Positions 8,879-14,876 of a DNA stretch of 14,876 nucleotides are shown here, in pieces (position 1 is the first letter of the stretch; each line of letters begins with the position of its first letter). Source of the DNA: Aureobasidium sp. EXF-3400 (Eukaryota > Ascomycota > Dothideomycetes > Dothideales > Saccotheciaceae); assembly GCA_024195585.1 (NCBI GenBank), contig SWBL01000626.1, positions 1 to 14,876 of the forward strand, in the 5' to 3' direction. Under the pieces are notes generated by a model. That model did not search any database, was not told the origin of the DNA, and saw only the letters and a program-made list of their open reading frames with translations. The translations under genes and the position numbers were made by a program.

Positions 8879-10942
8879 ATGGCTACCTTGCCTGACATGC
8901 AGAGGGGCTTTGAGAAGACATTCCCGAACAGACCCATCCAATGGCTCGTTTCGTCTCGACCCGTCGTTGCTCAATTTGAGCAACAGGGCACACAAGGACT
9001 CCAACATCTTGGCATGCCTTTGAGTCACAACGGTGAGACTGATGTTCTTGTGCTTTGGATCGGATTTCGAGAGGATACACGTGAGCTTCTCGTGACCTTG
9101 ACGATTCGTCTCAATCTAAACCCAGAACGACATATTCGCAAACAAACCCCTCGCAAAGGCCGCCTCATGTTCATGGTCATCCCAGTGGAGTCCCTTCTCA
9201 TTCGTTGTACCAGTGTCGCATATCATGACTTGGTCAAGAATCCTGCGCTCGAGCCGTTCCTTGATCTTCCAAGTGATCATGAATCAGCCAGTTGCAGGAT
9301 CTCAAAAATTAAGGTCGACACTGATACCAAGAGTTTCGTGATTATGCCCGAAGAGCCAGTAACCGGACGTCAATCAAAACATTCGCGTCAGTCTGTGGAT
9401 CTGCTAGATCGGCTCAAGTCACTTTCCGAAGTCACAAATTTCTTCCTCTTCACCAACCATGACCCAATCTTCCAACAAGCTATCGAGCACGTCCAGGAGA
9501 AACTCCAACGGGACACCCTACCTGTGATCACCCCTGAAATTCAATACAGAGCCTTCTATCCTGGCCGTCGCAAAGCAGCTGTCGACCTATGGGCTCATCA
9601 AGGCTGGCACCCAAAGGAAGAAGGGTGCAACAGGCTAAAGAAAGACCCTCACGACAATGCCCTGCCATGTATCAGAATGTCTGCGAAGCGTAAGGCTATC
9701 GACGTTGCCGATCAAACTTTTGCTAGCCTTCCTGCCTCGTCTCCTCCACCAGAATATGCAGCATGTGCTTCTCACCCTGTACCTTCTGCAAGCAGCCTCT
9801 GTTTGCCGCAGTTGCCGGATGAGCAAGACCAAACGTCAATCAATAGCGATGCTCGCAACATTTCCAATTGCACTGATACCTTCTCCGCGGCTGTGTTTAC
9901 CCATGAACGAGTCTTTTCCTCGAGGCCCTCACCTCCACCCCTTCCATCTGCGTCACCACTTTCCTCTGACTACTCAGCCGACCTTTTGTCCGAAAATTCC
10001 AGCCGAGGCTCCCATATCGCAACTCCTTGCGAGTTTGGTGCTTCAATCCAGATCGTACGATCATCAAGCCTCCTACACGGTCGCGCTGTTAGTCCAGTGG
10101 GCGCGGTCTCGCCCTCCAGTATTGTCGCGGCCACGCCGTGCAAGAGACGGCTCACCAATTCTGACGGAGGGAGCGGCATTGTCAACACTCCTGCGTCACC
10201 TAGCCACCTGTCTCATAATGATCCACTTGGCTTTAGTGACCCATATCAGCGGAACTTACTCTATCTGATGCAGATCGGGGCCCATGTCTCATCGACTGTC
10301 GCAGATGAGGCCTCTGCACATAGCATGGTATCACCGAGTATTCCATCCGAACTGTCCGACACTGCTTCGCATTCTATTTATCACCGTAGCAGCCACGTCG
10401 AGTCCGCGGAGGACGGTGACGATGCCCCGAGTCTCGAGACACGTCTCACGCAATGGATAATCCAGGCATGGTTGATATGTCCAGACCTGCATTATCTCTT
10501 CATCGAAGGTCTCTTGGCTCTCGGCCAGGAGGTGAGCAAGAATAGTACGCGAGCCTTCGATGACCGTCGCATCGCTGTCACGTGTTCTTTGCTCCGCTAT
10601 TGCGCAGAGCAAATCTCCAACAGAAATGTCACAGTACAGACCAGGATGCTGCCTCACGATGAACACAACATCTCGGCCGTACTCCCAAGAATGATATCCT
10701 GGCTATATACGCTCGAGCCACAAGTTTCACTGACAGCGTTCGTAGACCTACTACGCTTATCTCAACTCGAACGACGAATGCTTTCGTCCAAAGACGGCTT
10801 GAAGGAGAATTATAAGGAATACATGGGAGAGTGTGCATGCATTGTGAGTCGTGCTTGTGTGCTAGCAAGTCAACAAGAGAGAAGGAGCGATTTGGGTATG
10901 AGAATGATGAGAATGCTTCAGGAGCGGGGACGATCAGTGTGA
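8879..10942 (+). CDS. Intact protein of unknown function, 687 aa
   Basis: This is the only long intact gene, uninterrupted for 688 codons. I start it at ATG 8879, which sits in a strong eukaryotic context (GCCATGG); the frame is open upstream but has no earlier ATG. Three zones are visible. Residues 1-250 are globular, with a beta-rich core (TDVLVLWIGFRED, ELLVTLTIRLNL, LMFMVIPVESLLIR) and a conserved-looking end (AFYPGRRKAAVDLWAHQGWH). Residues 265-520 are low-complexity, rich in Ser and Pro (SRPSPPPLPSASPLSS), and probably disordered, with short basic clusters (AKRKAID near 269, PCKRR near 419) that could be nuclear signals. Residues 518-687 are helical with aromatic residues (TRLTQWIIQAWLICPDLHYL, MISWLYTLEP) and several Cys. 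No signal peptide or membrane segment is seen. I recognise no domain; a regulatory or scaffold role would be a guess. Codon use is balanced and there are no introns. It stands alone between relics and a transposon. Confidence 0.85.
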   Translation: MATLPDMQRGFEKTFPNRPIQWLVSSRPVVAQFEQQGTQGLQHLGMPLSHNGETDVLVLWIGFREDTRELLVTLTIRLNLNPERHIRKQTPRKGRLMFMVIPVESLLIRCTSVAYHDLVKNPALEPFLDLPSDHESASCRISKIKVDTDTKSFVIMPEEPVTGRQSKHSRQSVDLLDRLKSLSEVTNFFLFTNHDPIFQQAIEHVQEKLQRDTLPVITPEIQYRAFYPGRRKAAVDLWAHQGWHPKEEGCNRLKKDPHDNALPCIRMSAKRKAIDVADQTFASLPASSPPPEYAACASHPVPSASSLCLPQLPDEQDQTSINSDARNISNCTDTFSAAVFTHERVFSSRPSPPPLPSASPLSSDYSADLLSENSSRGSHIATPCEFGASIQIVRSSSLLHGRAVSPVGAVSPSSIVAATPCKRRLTNSDGGSGIVNTPASPSHLSHNDPLGFSDPYQRNLLYLMQIGAHVSSTVADEASAHSMVSPSIPSELSDTASHSIYHRSSHVESAEDGDDAPSLETRLTQWIIQAWLICPDLHYLFIEGLLALGQEVSKNSTRAFDDRRIAVTCSLLRYCAEQISNRNVTVQTRMLPHDEHNISAVLPRMISWLYTLEPQVSLTAFVDLLRLSQLERRMLSSKDGLKENYKEYMGECACIVSRACVLASQQERRSDLGMRMMRMLQERGRSV

Positions 10943-11402
10943 CACAGCGCTCATGAGTGCAATACCTTATGAAAACTTTGGTAAAGTGGGCATCGTATTG
11001 TCGACTTGCTGCCAACTATTTACTCGAAAATCCTATAGTCGGTATCGCAAAACAATCTAAAAGCCAGAAGAACAGTATATGTCTTGTACAGTCGTGTCGC
11101 ATATCATCCCTGCCTGTTCCTAACATGGTTTTTGCATCCGCGCAATGCCTTCGCTAGCAACTGGGTGGTTGTCTCTAGCCTCCAGGACCTGCCAAGCATG
11201 TGAATGCTAAATGAAGCCTCCCAACTGTCCCGCCGTCCCACACTCGAGCTCAATAACGTGGACTCGGTAAGCAAGGGGACATTGTCTTTTGCGCGTGTGT
11301 ACGCAATTTCGAGGATGAAGGCGCTCCAAGCTAGCGACCCCATCAGCTACGCAGCTGCGAGGCCTCATTGATTTCGACTGTGTATACATCAAAAGTTATC
11401 TA
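10943..11402. other. 3' flank of the intact gene, no supported gene
   Basis: This holds the 3' untranslated region of the 687-aa gene and the spacer to the transposon. A minus-strand frame with ATG at 11343 (79 codons, to 11104) is open, but I recognise nothing in it and see no promoter. It may be chance or the end of another relic. A/T-rich sequence at 11035-11080 could contain the polyadenylation region. Confidence 0.4.
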
Positions 11403-13015
11403 TCTGCCCCTCAAGTTGGAGCGAATTCGAAGCTCTGCTGCTAGACCTCACGTGCAGCTGCTGTCACATCGTATCTGACTTGTTTTGCTGCTTCCTGAGC
11501 CTCCAGCACAGCCTGTGCTTGTTTGGCCATGATAATGTTATCAATGTTCGCAAATTGAGTGTTTGGATTGACAGGCACCTTCCTGCGCCTCTTGGTAGTT
11601 AATTCATCAAGTTGAGACTGAAGTTGAGTATTGCGATGTTCAAGGGCAACGTGGCTCGCGTTAAGTGTATCTATCGCATGGCCAGCCTTGTGTAGCGCTT
11701 GATATAGTGCTTGTTTCTCGCCAGTCTTTTTGCGAGTTAATTTGGTAGCTTGATCTATGAGGCGAGAGCTCTTCGGGGTGATGAAAATAGGGTTGATTTC
11801 TTGTTGTGGTTGTGGTGTAGATGGACGTGGTTTTGAAGCCTGAACCTGTGAGCAACTGAGACCTTTTAATGGCTCAAACGGATAGATCCCTGCTGCCTTC
11901 CAGCCAACACGAAGAAGGCGAGGTATAAAGGTCTCCTCACAAGCTAAGTTATAGCAGGTAACAAAGCGTTGCTTCTTGACACGTGAGGCATCATCTAGAG
12001 AGCTCAGCTTTGAGATTGCTGAGCGATAACGCGACTTTAAGGGCGCAAAAATACCTAAACCAAGAAAATGTAATACATGAGATGTATGAGCAGGTAGCAA
12101 CAAGAGGATTAACTTGTTTTACTTGTAAAGCCAGGGGAAATCAATGGCTGTATGGCTGCCATGGCCATCCATAACAAGGAGACGCCACTGGCCATTTTGA
12201 GGCCTCGTTTCAGGGATAAAGATGTTTTCAAGCCATGAGATACCTTTGGAATTGGTAGTCCAGCCATTTTCAGAGCTTTTATATAACCAGTCAGGTGTAT
12301 CATGTGGAGAATGAGTGGTTTGGGGTACTGAACCCTTGAAAATCACAAGGGGACGCGTAGGTTCACCAGTAGGGGACACAACCTCGATAATCGAGAGACA
12401 TTCGCGAGATCCTGGTGATTTAACGTATGAGCGGCGCGTTTTAGATGATGCAAGGACCCTTGTGTTTATACATACACCAACTGCAATGCCGTATCCATTC
12501 ATGTTCCATGTATTGCATGGCTGGATGCGAGATCGACCTATAATGTCTTCGGAAAGTGTATAGAACTCTAGAATCGCTTCGGGATTGGTTCCATCGATCC
12601 TTGCGGCTTCGATAGGCCCTCCAATAACTGATGCGATGCGTGGATTGTCTCGTATGAATTTGGTAACGAATTTATTTCCAAACTCTTGATTATCGCCGTT
12701 CATACGAAGAATTCGAGTCGCCATTTCGCGAGTACAAGCATGCGTAGGGGGGAAGCCTTGAGCGTCTCGTTCGAGGAACCCCTGCTGTCGAATAGAGAGC
12801 CTTTTGCGGTGTTGGTGTGCGGTATATCGATTTGCTGTGCCATTGAGACGCGCGCGGAGCGTGGATTTTGACCTCTCCTACACGAACAGCCGTGAGAGTC
12901 AGCTCGATCTGAGCCTCGCATTGAGCCACAGAGACGTTGTCGTTGTCAAACAAGTTGAATTAGAATATGTGACACTACAATTCCGCAAGACTTGGAACGT
13001 CTCCAATCGAGCATG
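11403..13015 (-). mobile_element. Fot1/pogo-like DNA transposon copy, ends tentative
   Basis: The transposase relic at 11441-12953 is flanked by TA dinucleotides at 11401-11402 and 13016-13017, the usual target of Tc1/mariner/pogo elements. Just inside, the left end reads CCCCTCAAGTTGGAG and the right end, on the opposite strand, CTCGATTGGAG. These share TTGGAG and a similar approach and may be decayed terminal inverted repeats. Their distances from the TAs differ by a few bases and the match is short, so the ends are guesses; the presence of an element is certain from the transposase. The resulting length, about 1.6 kb, is normal for Fot1-type elements. Confidence 0.6.
11441..12953 (-). pseudogene. 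Fot1/pogo-like DDE transposase, inactivated
   Basis: The N-terminal helix-turn-helix part runs from about 12953 (CEAQIELTLTAVRVGEV), changes frame near 12870 and continues with SKSTLRARLNG. A Tc5/CENP-B-like DNA-binding part follows (FLERDAQGFPPTH, REMATRILRMNGD, NKFVTKFIRDNP). The DDE domain begins near 12540. The usual NMDE motif reads NMNG, so the first catalytic Asp is Asn (codon 12497-12499). The second Asp is intact in MDGHGSH (12167-12169). The third, expected in the PLDLG motif, is Gly (FLGLG, 12059-12061). The last two sites are 36 codons apart, as in DD35D enzymes. A TAA at 12119-12121 interrupts LYK-NKLILLLLPAHTSH; CAA to TAA is the simplest origin. A Lys/Gln-rich C-terminal coiled-coil-like tail (KQALYQALHKAGHAIDTLNA) ends at 11441. 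With a frame break, a stop and two catalytic residues gone, this copy cannot move itself. Fot1-family identity is well supported. Confidence 0.93.
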
Positions 13016-13027
13016 TAAACATGAAAT

Positions 13028-13222
13028 TTGGGACTTTATCATTCACATCCCACTAAAGTTCTGGAAAAGAGAAACCAGAAACGGCAAAAGGATGGGCAAA
13101 AGATGGAGAGTACAAAGATTGAAATTAAAGAGAAGAACATTGAGAGACAGGAAGAAGAGCAAGATCTGAAGGAGACCAAGTGCAAAGAAAGAACAAAGAA
13201 GAAAGCCGCAAAGGCAAGATAG
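13028..13222 (+). other. Lys/Glu-rich open frame in a purine-rich tract
   Basis: Just outside the presumed transposon end, a frame from 13028 (TTG; first in-frame ATG at 13100) reads as a highly charged, probably coiled-coil segment (KIEIKEKNIERQEEEQDLKE, then CKERTKKKAAKAR) and stops at TAG 13220-13222. The plus strand here is strongly purine-rich from about 13060 to 13270 and includes a run of nine G at 13232-13240. Such tails occur at the C-terminal ends of many fungal proteins, so this may be a last exon or a gene remnant next to the insertion. The purine skew alone would also give a charged translation, so coding is uncertain. Confidence 0.3.
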
Positions 13223-13240
13223 TTTGGGGACGGGGGGGGG

Positions 13241-14590
13241 TGTGGAGTGAAAAGAAGTAGGAAACGAGGATAAACAGTAGGGCCACGTATCTTATTGCCG
13301 TGTCGTCAATACATAGTGACACCAACGTAGGCAGGTTGTGACGACTGTGAGATTAAACGTCTCAATCACTGCCTGCTACCTGGAATAACGTTAACGAGCA
13401 CACCTTCCTGGAAACAAAAGATGTGCCTTGGACAACAGTTTCATAACCATTAAGGCTATCGACATTTTGAAAATAAATTCAGCTTATCTTCAAGCGAAGA
13501 AAATACACTAACGAAACTCACTTAACAATATGTCCGCCCAAGACGGACCTAAGGAAGAATAAGTACCCTACTTTACCCTAGTCTGAAACTTTAGAGCTCT
13601 TAAATTTGAACAAAGTCTCGTTGCGTCAGGACTTTCAACATGTAAGAGCAGATCGTAAGTAGTATCTCAGAGATTACTAAACTTTACAGATACTTTCCTC
13701 TTCTCACCTTTCGTACTTCTCTAGTGGTGGCTACATCAGATCATCCACACAAAAGATTTCTAGGCGGCACTAGCCCTGAAGTGACTCTAAGGACTCCGCT
13801 CCTCGAGTATAGGACAACTATTCTCAGCAACTGCAGCTCCAATCATGGACTATATATCGATATCTACTCTTCCTCTGAATAAGAGGCAAAAACGAAAGGC
13901 AAGCCATAATATAAGCTCATGGCAGCAGATATCTAGACATCTTATATGCACCCGGAGGATACTCCATTCTTAGGAAAAACGGAAAGAGAGTGTCACGGTG
14001 GCAGGTCGGGGGTAGAGGGGAAGGAACAGCTATGCAGAGTACAGTAGTATTCAACAGGCTATCTACGGTCAGGCAGTAAAACCAGCAGGCAGCTTCAATG
14101 ACAGGACGTAGCTCGAAGAGCTACAAACACAGAAGCGGCACAGGCTACATGATCATTTTCAGGCAGAACCTCGGTTCTGCAGCTCACGTGACCTTGGAAG
14201 GGTCACCCCGTCAACCACAGCACTTATTGCAGGCAGGCGCCGTGACAGGCTTCCAGTAGAATCGTCGGTAGTTCTAAGCAGTATCCGGCTTCTACCATTT
14301 CCTCGCCAAAGGCGACAAGTCCGAGTCGGCACGTACAAGGGACGTATACTATATAAGAGGTTAACCCAAAGTGTACACTAAACAGCAGTCCGCTAATGTG
14401 AGACAATTTGGTCGTTGCATAGTCAATCCACTCGCACTCCCGCCCAGAACTAGTATCTTGTCTTGATGCCTTAAATGACTAGATCACTGCTCCTTGTTAG
14501 AACGTGGTAATTAGCTAACATGACCAAGATCTGAGAGGATGTCATACAATAGAATGACTGATTTGTCAGATCTGAGCGCGGGACAGATAA
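13241..14590. other. Region without a recognisable gene
   Basis: No frame over 60 codons is credible on either strand. A ten-codon ATG frame (13530-13562) follows an A/C-rich leader-like stretch but ends at once. The notable structure is the hairpin cluster at 13991-14247, listed separately. The rest shows mixed composition and no repeats that I could see. Confidence 0.45.
13991..14247. repeat. Hairpin cluster between short inverted repeats (MITE-like?)
   Basis: TGTCACGG at 13991-13998 is exactly inverted as CCGTGACA at 14240-14247. Between them lie three perfect stems: GTAGCTC/GAGCTAC (14108-14124, loop of 3), GCAGAACC/GGTTCTGC (14163-14180, loop of 2) and GTGACC/GGTCAC (14188-14206, loop of 7). 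The 257-bp length and internal folding fit a small non-autonomous element, but no target-site duplication is visible and the inverted ends are only 8 bp, so this is tentative. Confidence 0.3.
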
Positions 14591-14596
14591 CATGCC

Positions 14597-14602
14597 TATA
14601 AG
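14597..14602 (+). promoter_or_regulatory. TATA-like box before the partial gene
   Basis: TATAAG lies 82 bases before the ATG at 14679, a normal distance for a fungal core promoter. Support is positional only. Confidence 0.35.
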
Positions 14603-14678
14603 GTAGGACGTGTGACACCTCGTTGATGAGATTGTCCAAGCTCCTCCGAAACATTCTATCCTTGAGAAGCAATTACCT

Positions 14679-14876
14679 ATGTCCCGTACTGATCAATACC
14701 TCAACAGCGCCGTACAAGTATTTGACCGGCTGACTAGAAAAGAGAAACGAGTCCTTATCGTGCTCCATACCATAGCTACAGGCCTCTTACTCGCGGTGAT
14801 CGTGTGCATAACTCTGCTGTTCTCCCTAGAACACTTGAAAACATCAGGCCTGCTCATCGCCGATGTAGGTGCTATG
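14679..14876 (+). CDS. Partial small membrane protein, start only
   Basis: ATG 14679 opens a frame that stays open for 66 codons to the window edge. The N-terminus is polar (MSRTDQYLNSAVQVFDRLTR), then a basic stretch (KEKR) precedes a strongly hydrophobic segment of about 25 residues (VLIVLHTIATGLLLAVIV, CITLLFSL; residues 25-50). That is a good single transmembrane helix with positive residues on its N-terminal side. There is no typical secretion signal at the start. I recognise no family. The frame is also open upstream of the ATG for some distance, so an earlier exon is possible. The rest of the gene lies beyond the window. Confidence 0.4.
   Translation, partial: MSRTDQYLNSAVQVFDRLTRKEKRVLIVLHTIATGLLLAVIVCITLLFSLEHLKTSGLLIADVGAM

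Noticed and set aside
9657..10268. 203-codon plus-strand frame inside the intact gene
   Set aside because: It overlaps the 687-codon gene in another frame within its low-complexity Ser/Pro-rich part; a shadow of that gene.
10629..11015. 128-codon minus-strand frame over the end of the intact gene
   Set aside because: Mostly antisense to the coding frame, with no motif or promoter.
13530..13562. Ten-codon ATG frame after a leader-like stretch, with a GTACCC that could be a donor
   Set aside because: Too short, and no convincing second exon could be found.
14163..14206. tRNA-like arms
   Set aside because: The hairpins do not give a cloverleaf: no acceptor stem, anticodon arm or conserved T-loop.

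Overview
The window looks like nuclear DNA of a filamentous ascomycete, most likely a dothideomycete such as a member of the Pleosporales. The reasons are short spliceable introns (51-67 bp, GT...AG), TATA boxes placed before ATG codons, a Fot1/pogo-type transposase, and relics of protein families typical of these fungi. The taxon is inferred from family resemblance only. No bacterial-style operons, RNA genes, CRISPR arrays or telomere repeats were seen.

Layout. 1-2300: no recognisable gene; one 13-bp tandem repeat and a T tract. 2306-2506: a weak coding-like fragment. 3020-4368 (-): a decayed atypical protein kinase in which four exons and three introns can still be traced, broken by two frameshifts. 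4923-5391 (+): a TATA box followed by a small conserved-looking gene that now needs two frame changes. 5403-5593 (+): two short coding-like scraps. 5779-6282 (-): a possible leucine-rich/F-box-like relic. 6676-6813 (-): one decayed WD40 repeat with a stop codon. 6877-7750 (-): a decayed DUF4419 gene. 8879-10942 (+): the only long intact gene, an uninterrupted 687-codon protein of unknown function. About 11403-13015 (-): a Fot1/pogo-like DNA transposon copy whose transposase has a frame break, one stop and two of three catalytic aspartates lost. 13028-13240 (+): a purine-rich, Lys/Glu-rich open frame ending near a G9 run. 13991-14247: three perfect hairpins between short inverted repeats. 14679-14876 (+): the start of a small membrane protein that runs off the window.

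The window reads as an accessory gene graveyard surrounding one apparently maintained gene. Most breaks are single-base indels, with a few stops from TGG->TAG or CAA->TAA. These stops fit repeat-induced point mutation (CpA->TpA on one strand) but are too few to indicate heavy RIP. The relic families (atypical kinase, WD40, DUF4419, possible F-box/LRR) expand and decay often in fungi. No pathway linking them can be shown here.
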